43,965 bases of DNA from Phoronis australis (GCA_002633005.1 NMRA01000015.1:1302346-1346310); one strand, 5' to 3'; positions 1 to 9,789 are shown, numbered from the stretch's first letter. Notes: generated by a model from the letters alone, not told the origin. Program-made: numbers and translations.

Positions 1-1655
1 AGGTATGATTATATGCGAACTAAGAAAAATACAAATAATTATTTTTTCATTTAAAAAATCATCAACGACCATCCACTCCTTTTCAGAAATTTTGGCCAGG
101 AATTCAAACAAATTCCATCATTGAAAGCTCAAAAGGCCAAAAATTACATAATTGGTCCTAAGTGTCCGGTCATTTTAAAAACTGCAGTTAAATGCTACAC
201 AATACACGGGCACGACGCCCCACTATCGTCCATCAGCAAGATGGCGGACCACTTCGCACAACGAAAACCACGTGATGTCAACTCTAGTTATATTTATCTC
301 ATTGGTTCCAGTACCCGAAAATACTTACTACATAAAATCTTATTTTCGACACCCTTTCTTTATATTCTTTTCGCCTTTCTTGCCAAAAGCGATTTTTTAA
401 CAGTATTTGACCCTTCTCTGTGAGCGTATAATTACCGGCTGTCATCGGTTATTTCCGTATTCCGGCTCATCAGTTCAGGAACTTGTCCTGAAAGCCGCCA
501 CTTTTTTCTTGTAACTGAATGTGCTATAGCTTCCTCGAAAAGTCTTCATTATTTTGTTTTATTAGTAATATCTCGTGATTCGTTTGCATATGTAGTGTAT
601 TTATAGTTTGTAGTTAGTGGCCGTTGAATTTTTTTGAAATGTTACGCGTACTTATTATGTTAAAATAGCATTGGTGTTTAGTTCCTTACGTAGGCCTGTC
701 GAACCTAGGAACCAATATGGGTCGAACCAATTTTTTTTTCGTTTTGATTTTTTTCTCGTTTTGAAAAAGTACTTTGCTATCATCAGAAAGTTAGTGCATT
801 CTACTCAGAAAAAATCGAAAAAGTATCAAAATCGGGGCAAGCAGTGTAAAGATATTGCAATTTTTGTGGCGAAATTTGGGTCACTTTGTTTGGATCGCGT
901 CGGCCATATTGGAGTACAGCGGGATAAGTTACGAGTTTTAAAACTTTGTGTAAATTGTTTTCGCCAACAAATTACGGAGAAATTTAGTTAGACATATCTT
1001 TAATTACTATTTTGCACGATTCAACAGTGATAAATGTGCTCACAATCATTCCCGTTGGACTTCGTCTCATTTCTGGCGGCACCGATAACATGGCGAATTT
1101 TGCTGAACTGAAAGGCATATTCAATCGGCTGCTTTTGTAATTTGTGAAGATTTAGCGTTGATACATTTTGACAAGCGTTGCTACAAAAAAGGAACTTTGT
1201 TCAATTTTCGTGTTTTTTGTGTAAAAATATAAGATATATTCGAATTATTTTACTGTGAATTTCCCATTCAGGTGATCTTACTCTAAGCTAAAAAAAATAG
1301 TTGAAATAATTTTGAAATGATTTCTTGTTTGATTGTCAACTGCTGTTCAAGGCTTGATTCGGTGTTACAAAATGATTCATATTTTTTCTAAATTTTAAGT
1401 CTCAATTGCTTTCAAGTCATGTTCTGTAACTTATTGCTTCTTAATTCAGGTTGTCAAGTCAACAATATGAATAATCTTAATTTGGGAAATAAGCTATGTT
1501 GGATTGTGAAGCTTCAAGCCTCCAATTCTTGTTCCTTGCAATTTCATGTTTTTTAATCATGCTTGTCAAATTCTGGTGTAAAGAAACACTATTCAGTCAC
1601 CATGGTAGTAGTTACATGTAAGTCCACTTTCATAACATGGAAACTTTTGCTGTTG

Positions 1656-1873
1656 CATGCGCGCACCCAGGGGGGGGGGCTCGGGGGACCCATTTGGCGA
1701 AGTGGGCAAAATGGTCCGCCCCCCAGTGACAAAAAGCCACTAAAGAAGCGCAAACGCGCAATTCACAGTGGTGCTCCCGTTTTTTTTTTTTAGTCTTCCG
1801 ACTCTTTTTTTAGCAAAAGTCCCACATCGCCGGGAATTCGAGCGCCCCATATTGAAGGCTGAGTGCGTGCATG
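1656..1873 (+). mobile_element. MITE family M1, copy A
   Basis: A 218-bp non-autonomous element with terminal inverted repeats close to CATGCGCGCACCCAG at the left and the complementary CTGAGTGCGTGCATG at the right. It is flanked by the 5-bp target duplication TGTTG at 1651-1655 and 1874-1878. A poly-G run follows the left inverted repeat, then a conserved core beginning GGCGAAGTGGGCAAAA. It encodes no protein. Full copies lie at 23398, 27725 and 33533. It is inserted in repeat R1. Confidence 0.85.
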
Positions 1874-2003
1874 TGTTGAATGGTGTTTGTAATGCTAAAT
1901 GTTGTAAAGCATTGTATATTTTAAGTTACTTATTATGTTAAAAGTTGGAATAATTTTGGATTAATGAATAAAAATGATGACATTTTGTATTGGACTTGTC
2001 ATA

Positions 2004-2244
2004 CTTATGTGCTTGAACGAGCCCCCTATTTGGAGAAATAGAAAAAGGTCTGCCTCAGTCAGAGAAGCACGAATTCCGAAAAAAGTAGAAAATAAGACAA
2101 TATTCCCCTAGAAGACAGGAAGTACCAAAATTTAGCGTCTGCAATTCATAGCTCTGAACATACCCAGTGAATCTTATAGTAAAAGATAGACATTCCCAAA
2201 AATTCCAGCCCCTCCCCCCATTCTTTTAGGCTTTGTGCGCTCAT
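2004..2244 (+). mobile_element. MITE family M1, divergent copy E
   Basis: The core matches the 23398-23604 copy along most of its length: AAAAAGGTC near the left, then the GACAGGAAGTACCAA-like and CCCAAAAATTC-like blocks, and a GTGCGCTCAT right end. The left inverted repeat is degraded and no target duplication can be seen. It shares an internal AAAGTAGAAAA block with copy B that copies A, C and D lack, so B and E look like one older subfamily. Confidence 0.6.
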
Positions 2245-3590
2245 ACAAAGTCTGGGCTAATCTCTATTGAAAGCCAACAACTTTGCATAGTTCGCGAGAA
2301 GTACCCAAGATCTAAATAAACCTCGTTTGAGCGAGCGCTGTGGTCATCGAACAGTTAGTCCTAAGGGTAGCCTTGGCGCAAAGCTGTGTAGGCCTACATG
2401 TACTAGCAAGCTGTATTTTGACGATAGTATTCATTGGTAGCAGGCACTGAGGCTAGCTAAGGTCTGCCGCGGCAGTGTGACACAGGACTAACCAGCCCGT
2501 AATTTCATGCAATTGTCTGAAACTGTCTTTGAATATATGCGGCATTTATGATTTGAACATTTTACTTCCACAAAACAGCTCGCAACTGCATGCATTTACC
2601 GTTCGCCAGTGTCTGGTCTCGATCTGCACGGGTCCGAGTCTAGCAAAATAATTTCTGTCAAAATTTATTCGCCACATTTCTTCAGCAAATTCGATAAAGT
2701 TGTCCGTATTTTGATGTTATTAAAATTAAGGCGCGCTGTCGATTATTTTATCCCCGTTTGCAAGCTGGAAACAGGCACTCGTCCATCCACACTAACGGCG
2801 TTTTCTTAGCGGCTAGCCTCAGTGGGTTCCTGAATGAATTGTACTTCCGGGTTCGCGGCAAGTTCAAAATGGCGGTGGTTCTTCGAGTGCGAATCGTGAG
2901 TGGCGCGTTCATTTAAGCTTTTTTCGAGTACGGATCTTGTATCAGTTATGGGGTGAGTACTTCTTGGATTCTTATAACATCCTCTAACTATGTAATAAGG
3001 GTTACCAACGCGTGCGACCACGTCTTTAAAGTAAGCAACAAATCTACTCATTTTGTCAAAGTCAGCTGATATAAATCGCCAAAGGTATAATTTGTCGTTT
3101 CAACTTCTTACCAAAAGGTGACGAATTGGTACACTGCATTTTTCGCCTAGTTGAAAAAATTTCTCCTCTGTTGCCCAGGATTCCCCACATAACCATTCTA
3201 GGAAAGTTATTGAAGCTCAATGAAATGAAGTACAAACTAAGTGTGTGAGGATACACAAACCATTCCCAGATAAATTGCTAATGTGTCGCGTGCTAACGGT
3301 TATTGGAAAAACTTTATTCATAAATAACAAAGTGGAAACACAACTTTTTTGTCTAAGAAAGACGTGAATAAAAACGACGAGAACAACTGTTACAGGGTAA
3401 GTCATCACAATTGTCAGAATAAATATTGATTAAGTAATTAGTAAGAATAGATCCATTTTAAGTTGCCCAAAATTTGTGCATATGTACTTTTAAATCATGG
3501 GGTCAGACTTGTTGACATGTATTTTAACGTCAAAATCTATTTTTAGATGGTGTTTACAACTTTGGGTTCTGGGGTCAAAGTACTCTAGAG

Positions 3591-3605
3591 ATTCTAGAAT
3601 ATTCT
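3591..3605 (+). promoter_or_regulatory. Heat-shock element 1 in the solo LTR
   Basis: TTCTAGAATATTC is a perfect three-unit nTTCnnGAAnnTTCn array (TTC at 3592, GAA at 3597, TTC at 3602), the consensus bound by HSF trimers. It lies about 20-60 bp upstream of two CCAAT boxes. Function is inferred. Confidence 0.6.
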
Positions 3606-3623
3606 GAGAACAAATTGTAACAG

Positions 3624-3695
3624 CCAATAATATGAGTGGATATGATCATGTGGTTTTTATTAGCCAATCACTAAATAAGTAGAGTGTTATATTAT
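3624..3695 (+). promoter_or_regulatory. LTR core promoter: two CCAAT boxes and a TATA-like site
   Basis: CCAAT occurs at 3624-3628 and 3664-3668, followed by TTATATTA at 3688-3695. This order is that of an LTR U3 promoter. The TATA-like element is imperfect, so the start site is not certain. Confidence 0.45.
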
Positions 3696-3793
3696 GGGCT
3701 GAAATCAACAAGATAATTTGATGCGCAATAGTAGTTGAAGCATAAAGACTTGCTACAGTGTACAAACGCAATTGTACGACAGAGCCATCTCGT

Positions 3794-3808
3794 GGAAGAT
3801 TCTAGAAA
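3794..3808 (+). promoter_or_regulatory. Heat-shock element 2 in the solo LTR
   Basis: GGAAGATTCTAGAAA is a perfect nGAAnnTTCnnGAAn array (GAA 3795, TTC 3800, GAA 3805). It lies about 100 bp downstream of the TATA-like site, so it would be in the transcribed part of the LTR. Confidence 0.55.
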
Positions 3809-3892
3809 GGATCTTGGCAAGGGCAAGGGTTAACGAACAGGAAGTTAACTAAGAGCTTGTCACTTGCATTGTGGGTAGTAAGGTACTACCTG

Positions 3893-3993
3893 AAGTGTTG
3901 CGTCATCAGCCAGAGACTGTGACCAGCAAGAAGATTCGCGGGTAGAAGAAATTGCCTGCAAGTGTTGCATCACCAGAGACGGTGACCAGCAAG
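3893..3993 (+). repeat. Imperfect internal repeat of the LTR
   Basis: Units at 3893-3930 and 3960-3993 share AAGTGTTGC, CCAGAGAC and GTGACCAGCAAG, separated by about 29 bp. Short internal duplications of this kind are common in LTR U3 or R regions. Confidence 0.7.
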
Positions 3994-4210
3994 TACGCTG
4001 TCGCTATACAATGTGTGTAGTGCGAAGATTCACCAACAGGACAGACATCCAACAAGTGGAGAGTCCTAGCTTGGATAGCAGATAAGACATTTGATTGTTT
4101 TGGTTGTTTGATTAAAGTAATTTTTAAAGAGGGAGCTAGCGTAGTTACTCTTTGTAGTTGATTACTTAATTAACAATAAGTCTCATTTGTCTAATTAGGG
4201 GTTATCATAT

Positions 4211-4216
4211 AATAAA
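4211..4216 (+). promoter_or_regulatory. Candidate LTR polyadenylation signal
   Basis: AATAAA lies about 90 bp before the LTR end, a usual position for the LTR polyadenylation signal when the element reads on the plus strand. Confidence 0.4.
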
Positions 4217-4695
4217 TTAATTACTGGATTTGAATATTCACTGTCCATCTACGCACAATCTCAAAGCATAGCTACCTTTTAAACAAACCCACAGTCAAAC
4301 ATCTGACAACAATATATCTTCACTGAGAGCCACCAAACTCTATGCTGAAATGAAAATGTTAAAATAGTGTGTATCTCTAAAAGACAATGTAAAAGCAGTT
4401 AAACCTCTCTAAAATCCGGTAAAAATATGTTATCAAAAGACACTTGCTTTCGAGCCTTAATGGGTGCAACTCTTCATAAGATGTAAAGACAAGTGACGCG
4501 AATGGCTCATTTCACACCTGATGAAGAGGCACACCGCTAGTGTTTTCTAACAATATATGACGACTTGAGATGTTTCTCAGGTCGCCAAACATAATCTGAG
4601 GTCACATTGGCGATCTGCAGTTCGCCAAATCGAGGGCTGTCTTGCCTTATATAAACTATGCAAACTTTTAAACCTGGTCTCAACTGGATCCCTAC

Positions 4696-5237
4696 TCAGA
4701 TTACCGTGGATTAAGTAACTTTTGAGTTTGAAAAGGACTATAGATACAGGGCAACAGCAGGTTGTGCGTAAAATTTGCTCTGCTGTGGTAATGACAACCA
4801 CAACAAAGCAATTCACACGTGTCCAATGTCCGCTGCTGCAATTGTTTTGGTAGGTGAAACTGTAACGCCAATAGCCACCCTAACTCACTTGAAATTTTGT
4901 GCTTAGGAACAGTTTGTGTTTAACATTTGGTCACTGTCTTACCTTGTGCTCCAATACAAATTTGTGTCTGATTGTTTAGGGCTGGTCCATCAGTGTCCAA
5001 AGCGTTCGCCAAGTACTGGTGTGACAGATATGCTCCAAACCAAACAGGAATGTGGACAGCATTGGAATGAAGTCACCATTCTAATACAGGAAGTAGTTTC
5101 TGGCCAGTATTGAATCATGGGAACGAATTTATTAATTGTCTATAGCGCTCATCTTGTCAGGGTACGAATAACCTGTTGATCGACAAGGTGGCTTAGTAAC
5201 TTTACTCAGGTTTCCTTGATTTCGCATTAATACAGCT
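4696..5237. other. No recognisable gene
   Basis: Unique-looking AT-rich sequence between repeat R2 and the duplicated promoter module of the LRR-Ig gene. The short open frames here have no recognisable domain, and no RNA gene was seen. Confidence 0.5.
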
Positions 5238-5500
5238 GTTGCGTGGTCAAATCAGAGTGTTCACAAGCCGAGCCACTGTATTGTTTCTTTCCCCTGAGTA
5301 GACAAAGGTAGGTTCCGATCGAAGATCCAGGATTATAATTTTGTGTTCGTGTATTTATGCATATGTACTCTTCCGCAGTGAATATCGGACAGAAGTTGAA
5401 AATCGTGTGCCTGTTAAAACGAACTTTTCAGAGTCAGCTGACGTTGCAGTGATCCAATCACAGCTGTTCACGGTCACTGTGTTGTTTCCTTCCCCTCTGC
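5238..5500 (+). promoter_or_regulatory. Duplicated promoter module upstream of the LRR-Ig gene
   Basis: About 60 bp is present twice in direct orientation, at 5238-5298 and 5443-5500. Both contain GTTGC, a TCA/CCAAT-like block, GTTCAC and CACTGT(A/G)TTGTTTC(T/C)TTCCCCT. The proximal copy has an exact CCAAT (5454-5458). The distal copy has TCAAAT at that place. The shared TTTC(T/C)TTCCCC reads GGGGAA(A/G)GAAA on the other strand, which resembles ETS- or IRF-type sites; that reading is speculative. The proximal module ends just before the TATA box. Confidence 0.5.
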
Positions 5501-5513
5501 AAGTAAAGTTTAA

Positions 5514-5521
5514 TATATAAA
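5514..5521 (+). promoter_or_regulatory. TATA box of the LRR-Ig gene
   Basis: TATATAAA lies about 75 bp upstream of the ATG at 5593 and about 55 bp downstream of a CCAAT box at 5454. Transcription is expected to start near 5540-5550, giving a short, intronless 5' leader of about 45-50 nt. Confidence 0.65.
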
Positions 5522-5592
5522 GCTTATCAACAGCATGTAATCGCTCACACAGTAGCATCGCGTGGAATGCATACTTTGTAAGACATCTCAAG

Positions 5593-8391
5593 ATGAATTC
5601 AAACAGTTTGCTTATAATGCTAAACTGCATGGCCGTGCGAATGAGCGTTGTTTCATCAGGATGTGAGAAACCTATTCGCGTATTGACAGAAAATTTTATG
5701 GAAAAGTATTGGAATAGACGTTTCATCGATTTGTACAACTGCGGTATTGAGAAAATTCAAGAAGGGGCATTCTTACCTGTGCAGGACGCTACGGTGAGCT
5801 TAACTATTTCAATGAACAACTTGACCACTCTCGATGATGGATCCTTCGAGGAGTTAACCAATCTACAATTTATGCGTCTGGACAGTAACGTCATCATCAA
5901 CCTCTCACAAAGATCGTTTGAAGGTCTTACTACTCTGCTCAGTCTGGATCTAAGAAACAACGAAATAAGTTATATTCCAGATCACGTTTTTTCCCCACTG
6001 TCGTCTTTAAAGTACCTCGACGTTCAGGCAAACAAGTTAACAAGTCTACGTCATGCCCAGTTCAAAGGGTTAAGAGAGCTTCATAGCTTGTGGCTAGCTT
6101 CTAATGACGTGTCTCACATCGAACAGGGCGCTTTTGAAGATTTGAGGGACCTTGTTGAGCTTGATCTGTCTCATAATGGTTTACTTTCTATTCAGCCTGA
6201 TTTCTGCCACGATATACCGAACCTGCGTTCACTAAGCCTGAGTCATAACCAAATACAATCGCTTCAAGAGTCGCCATTCCTGAAGTGCAACTCTTTAGTC
6301 AGCCTGACACTGGATGAGAATCGAATAGACAAATTAGAACAAGAGAGTCTGAAGGGTCTTGACGTCCTGGAATGGCTTAGTATTGCAGGAAATGGCATGA
6401 CAGAAATACACGACTCTGCCTTGAGTTCAGTAGTCAAGTTGAACGTTTTATATCTGCAACGTAATAATTTTTTGAACTCGTTGTCCAAATCGACATTCGC
6501 GGCTGTCCGTCACCTTGAAAAATTGTTGTTATACTCGAGCAACATTTATGAGTTACCAGAAGGGATTTTCGAAAACCTTTCATCTCTGTACTTTCTTTTT
6601 CTCAGTGGAAATAAGATGTCTAACTTGACTGGAGGCATGTTAAATGGACTATCGAGTTTAACAGAATTAAGCGTCAGCAACAGTGGTTTATCATATGTGG
6701 ACTTCAATACATTTCAACAAACAAAGAATCTCAAAATGCTGGATATTTCTAACAACAATTTAACAAAAATGTTTCATTTTTCAGACAGTTTAGAAGTGTT
6801 GAATATTCGCGGCAATACCTTGTCTTTTATCCCACGGGAAGTATTTTTCAATCGAACTTTAAAGGTATTAAGTATTGAGACAAGAATGCCAGAGGATTTT
6901 CCCTCCATACTTGTCAGCTCAACTCTGAGGATCTTTCTACAAACAATAAACGACAATAGTACCTTTCAAAAGTCAATTTCCGCTCCGATTATTCACATCC
7001 ACTACCTTGGAAGAAGAGGCGTAACTGTTGGTCGAACATTTTTAGAAAACATTCAAGGTCTGGATATAAAACTGAGCGGCATGAAGATTGGACGGATAGA
7101 AAGTCATGCGTTTTCTCATCAAACTACGGCGCATGCTCTCCTTCTGGACTCAAATATGCTAACGACCATTTCTGCACCGACGTTTTTTGGACTTGGAAAC
7201 CTCAAAAGAATTGATCTATCCAAAAACAGCATACATCTGATAGAGCCTGGTTTTCTGAAAGCTCTACCTAACCTTACGTCATTGGTTTTAACCAATAATA
7301 AACTGAAAATTCTTGATCAACATATGCTGACGTCTAATTCTCTGAAATTGGCCTCCTTTTCATCCAACTTGATTGAACACGTGGGAGAGGCTGCTTTTCA
7401 AAAGCTGCCTAACTTGGAGGTGTTAAGTTTGTACGGCAATCGGTTGCTCTACGTTGATTTAGCAATGTTCAAGAACGCTTCGGGTTCACTTCTTTATCTC
7501 GACCTGGGGCACAATATGATTCAACAAATAGAGCCTGGTTCCTTCAACAACTTCCCAAATCTCGAGCGATTGCTTCTGACAAACAACCGTTTGATGACTA
7601 TCCAGGCCAAGGTGTTCGGAAACTTTAAGAAAATTGAGTTACTTCAACTTAACCATAACCAAATTGAATCGATAGCCGAAAACTCGTTACCTTATGCTAC
7701 GCAAGTTTATATATCATACAACAAACTGCGATCGATTTCGATGTATAGTTTCCGGAAAATGTCCGTCGCAAAATCAACGCAACCGATGCTGTTTGTCTTT
7801 GAGGGAAACCCTCTTCACTGTAACTGCCTTCTGCAGTCTTTTCAGGAACTTCTAAAGAACGGATCTCTGACGTTTATACCAAACAGCAAACAAGTTTGTT
7901 CCACACCTGTAACTGTAACAATGCAGAATTTCATTTCTTTCAACCTAACCTGCCAGAAACCAGTTTTTACCAGGTTAGCAATATTGACGGAAGCCGAAGT
8001 TGCTACTGTCGAGTGTGTGTTTTCCGGAGATCCAGAGCCCAAAGTTCAGATTCAAAACTTGCCCAAACCAGTCTTAAATGTTTCCGGTCATTCTTCCTAT
8101 CCATACAGTTCAAGAAAAGTCGCCGTCAGCGCACGCGATATGCAGCTGTCTCGCGTTAACGAGTATATGTGTGAAGCAGAAAATATGATGGGTCATGCCG
8201 TCTTCAAATTGGAAAAGTCTCAATGGTTTCACAAGAATGCAGAAGGCGTAAGATACCTTAGCGAAGGAGTCGAAATTGCGCTCATCGTCTGCGCAACTGG
8301 TTTTGTAGTTTCTTTCCTTGGACTTGCTGTGGCTGTTGGTTGCATCAAGCGTTTGATTACGAGGCAAGAGGTGGAAGAGAATTCTACATAA
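5593..8391 (+). CDS. LRR-Ig type I transmembrane receptor (single exon)
   Basis: The product has 932 residues. The first about 23 are moderately hydrophobic (LLIMLNCMAV) and end before the first Cys, so a signal peptide is likely. About 29 leucine-rich repeats of roughly 24 residues (LxxLxLxxNxL) run to about residue 735. Repeats around residues 425-510 are irregular. A C-terminal LRR cap starts at NPLHCNC (739-745). An Ig-like domain follows at about 795-880, with its Cys pair at C808 and C860; the usual core Trp is missing. One helix spans about 893-916 and is followed by 16 residues (CIKRLITRQEV...) with no TIR or ITAM. The start is supported by the TATA box 75 bp upstream. The ectodomain length resembles Toll-like receptors, but the tail cannot signal in the same way. 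The LRR-Ig class serves in adhesion, neural wiring or immunity; ligand and role are unknown. It could also be a retrocopy, as it has no introns, but it keeps a promoter and an intact frame. Confidence 0.93.
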   Translation: MNSNSLLIMLNCMAVRMSVVSSGCEKPIRVLTENFMEKYWNRRFIDLYNCGIEKIQEGAFLPVQDATVSLTISMNNLTTLDDGSFEELTNLQFMRLDSNVIINLSQRSFEGLTTLLSLDLRNNEISYIPDHVFSPLSSLKYLDVQANKLTSLRHAQFKGLRELHSLWLASNDVSHIEQGAFEDLRDLVELDLSHNGLLSIQPDFCHDIPNLRSLSLSHNQIQSLQESPFLKCNSLVSLTLDENRIDKLEQESLKGLDVLEWLSIAGNGMTEIHDSALSSVVKLNVLYLQRNNFLNSLSKSTFAAVRHLEKLLLYSSNIYELPEGIFENLSSLYFLFLSGNKMSNLTGGMLNGLSSLTELSVSNSGLSYVDFNTFQQTKNLKMLDISNNNLTKMFHFSDSLEVLNIRGNTLSFIPREVFFNRTLKVLSIETRMPEDFPSILVSSTLRIFLQTINDNSTFQKSISAPIIHIHYLGRRGVTVGRTFLENIQGLDIKLSGMKIGRIESHAFSHQTTAHALLLDSNMLTTISAPTFFGLGNLKRIDLSKNSIHLIEPGFLKALPNLTSLVLTNNKLKILDQHMLTSNSLKLASFSSNLIEHVGEAAFQKLPNLEVLSLYGNRLLYVDLAMFKNASGSLLYLDLGHNMIQQIEPGSFNNFPNLERLLLTNNRLMTIQAKVFGNFKKIELLQLNHNQIESIAENSLPYATQVYISYNKLRSISMYSFRKMSVAKSTQPMLFVFEGNPLHCNCLLQSFQELLKNGSLTFIPNSKQVCSTPVTVTMQNFISFNLTCQKPVFTRLAILTEAEVATVECVFSGDPEPKVQIQNLPKPVLNVSGHSSYPYSSRKVAVSARDMQLSRVNEYMCEAENMMGHAVFKLEKSQWFHKNAEGVRYLSEGVEIALIVCATGFVVSFLGLAVAVGCIKRLITRQEVEENST

Positions 8392-8768
8392 TGACGAAAA
8401 CGACTTATGTAGGCCTCCAGATTGACACGTCACTTCTCAGTCTGCACTAAGATCGACGAACAAATTTGACTCAAAATATAACTGATAACACTAAAGTGTG
8501 CATAATTAACTCATTCAAAATAAGAAAGTACGAAGGTATAGCGCGCTGAGATGGAGATGTTAACTATTGATGTGCTATACTGGACGCTGATCATGTCCTC
8601 CAATCGTAAGGTTATCTCCACTGATTGACGTCGACCATTTTGCTTCAGACCTTTGACTTGTAACCACTCAGATGAGCATGCGCGTGACAGCCCCAACCAA
8701 CAGAATGCTTAGTGCTTACAGCTACCTTAAATAAGGAGATGACCGCATTATTTATTAATTCAAATTTA

Positions 8769-8774
8769 ATTAAA
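8769..8774 (+). promoter_or_regulatory. Possible polyadenylation signal of the LRR-Ig gene
   Basis: ATTAAA, the most common variant signal, lies about 380 bp after the stop codon. No canonical AATAAA was seen closer to the stop, so the 3' end is uncertain. Confidence 0.3.
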
Positions 8775-8992
8775 GACGGTTAATAGTGTCACTGAAGTCA
8801 AATGCGTACAAACGCAGGTTCTGGGACGACTGCATACGTAAACCGCTGAGGACCCAACATAAGGTATCAATCGTACAAACACTAAGTGGTTTCCTCGTTA
8901 TGTGAACAGGTAATACTTATGATCAATTTTGAAGTTAGATAGACAGAATTCTCGGTAAAAACCTGTTTCCCGCCAGAGAGCGGTCATCTTTA

Positions 8993-9252
8993 ACGCCAGC
9001 GTGGTAACATATTTAAACCTTCACACCATGTTCATAAGTGATTGAATTTGGTTACCAACAATTTTGGCTTCTTCAGTGTGTGTACTTGTTATGAAAGATT
9101 AACGCAAAACCTAAAAAATGAAAGAGCTGTGTGATGCTATCAATGGAAGTCCGGTCTCTTTCTGACTGTACGCTATTGCGTTGCGTGTGATCCGTAATGA
9201 TATTGCCCGAGACGAGAATTATGAAAAGGTGCGTATAATAACAATTGGACGG
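8993..9252 (+). repeat. Direct duplication, copy 1
   Basis: Runs from ACGCCAGCGTGGTAACATAT to ACAATTGGACGG and is nearly identical to 9790-10068. Copy 2 has about 20 extra bases near 9865-9890. Copy 1 stops at a single N (9253), so an assembly join may define its edge. No coding function was recognised. Confidence 0.8.
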
Positions 9253-9253
9253 N

Positions 9254-9420
9254 CCTGCCCGACAGCCATGTAACACCACTACCATCACAGTCACTAACAC
9301 CCCATACCACCGCCGCCTTTCCACAGCCTCTAACACCACAACACCATACCACCACCAAGCCAGTAACACTACCGCCATCGTAGACAGTAACATAACCGCC
9401 ACAGTCCCAAGAGCACCAGC
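9254..9420. repeat. ACC-rich simple sequence
   Basis: A degenerate (ACC/ACA)-rich, purine/pyrimidine-skewed tract with many AACACC, CCACC and CCGCC triplets. It lies between the two duplicated blocks and directly after an ambiguous base. The open frames over it are a consequence of the simple repeat. Confidence 0.7.
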
Positions 9421-9789
9421 ACTATCTTTAACGTCACTGTTACTTGTATTAACTATATTGTTATTTTTGTTATTGTAAGTATCAGACTTGTGTTGCCTTA
9501 AGTTTCTTTTTCCAAAACTGCTTAGTCCATTTGAATATCTCTGTGCATGATTTGAAACTGAAGATATGACTAACTTTGCCTTCAAAGCTTAGTGTACCAT
9601 GTTCGCAACAAGCTTGCCTTCCTAATATATTTTTGTTTAATACAGCATAGAATGTATGTCTAAAACTCTATTGAGATTTTGTGGTCCTTAATTCGGTGCC
9701 CTGGTTCTCTCTTAGTGCACTCAAAAATGATTTTCAGTAATCTGTTGCCAAGTTAAAAACGCAGGGATAGGCGCTGGCGCAAATGGATG
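9421..9789. other. Spacer between the duplicated blocks
   Basis: AT-rich spacer with no recognised gene or RNA. Confidence 0.4.

Larger units (their letters stand above)
304..3033 (+). repeat. Dispersed repeat R1, copy 1 (long)
   Basis: The left part (304-510) and right part (about 2428-3033) are nearly the same as 31152-31358 and 31601-32207. In the second copy an N gap replaces the middle. The interior here holds two MITEs (1656-1873 and about 2004-2244), so part of the 2.7 kb was added later. The right part has a short conserved open frame starting in an AAAATGGCGG context at about 2867. A GTGAGT, which could act as a splice donor, lies inside that frame. This may be a duplicated promoter or first-exon segment or an unclassified transposon. 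No reverse transcriptase or transposase was recognised, and terminal repeats were not defined. Confidence 0.75.
3412..4308 (+). mobile_element. Solo LTR of an LTR retrotransposon, with 5-bp TSD
   Basis: An 897-bp block that starts TGTCAGA and ends TCTGACA, the TG...CA ends typical of LTRs. It is flanked by ACAAT at 3407-3411 and 4309-4313. The paralogous R2 copy has a single ACAAT at 15606-15610 and no insert, which is an empty site. No gag, pol, primer-binding site or second LTR is present, so it is a solo LTR, presumably left by LTR-LTR recombination. Internal signals in order: a heat-shock element, two CCAAT boxes, a TATA-like ATATTA, a second heat-shock element, an imperfect 34-38 bp repeat and AATAAA. 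Five-bp duplications are usual for Gypsy, BEL and Copia; the superfamily cannot be told from the LTR alone. Strand is inferred from the promoter and polyadenylation order. Confidence 0.85.
3033..4695 (+). repeat. Dispersed repeat R2, copy 1 (split by an LTR)
   Basis: Positions 3033-3411 and 4309-4695 align closely with 15160-15610 and 15611-16150. The exception is an 897-bp block, 3412-4308, present only here. The two R2 halves join without loss once that block and one copy of its 5-bp duplication are removed. The left edge abuts the end of R1 at about 3033. The right half includes the motif TGAAGAGGCACACCGCTAG. No coding capacity was recognised. Copy 2 has about 70 bp at 15465-15555 that is absent or changed here. 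Confidence 0.8.

Noticed and set aside
3412-4308. DNA transposon with TGTCAGA inverted repeats
   Set aside because: The 7-bp inverted ends are short, and TG...CA ends with a 5-bp TSD and an internal promoter plus AATAAA fit an LTR better.
7896-8433. Open frames on both strands over the end of the LRR-Ig gene
   Set aside because: Shadows of the 932-codon frame, which has clear domain content.
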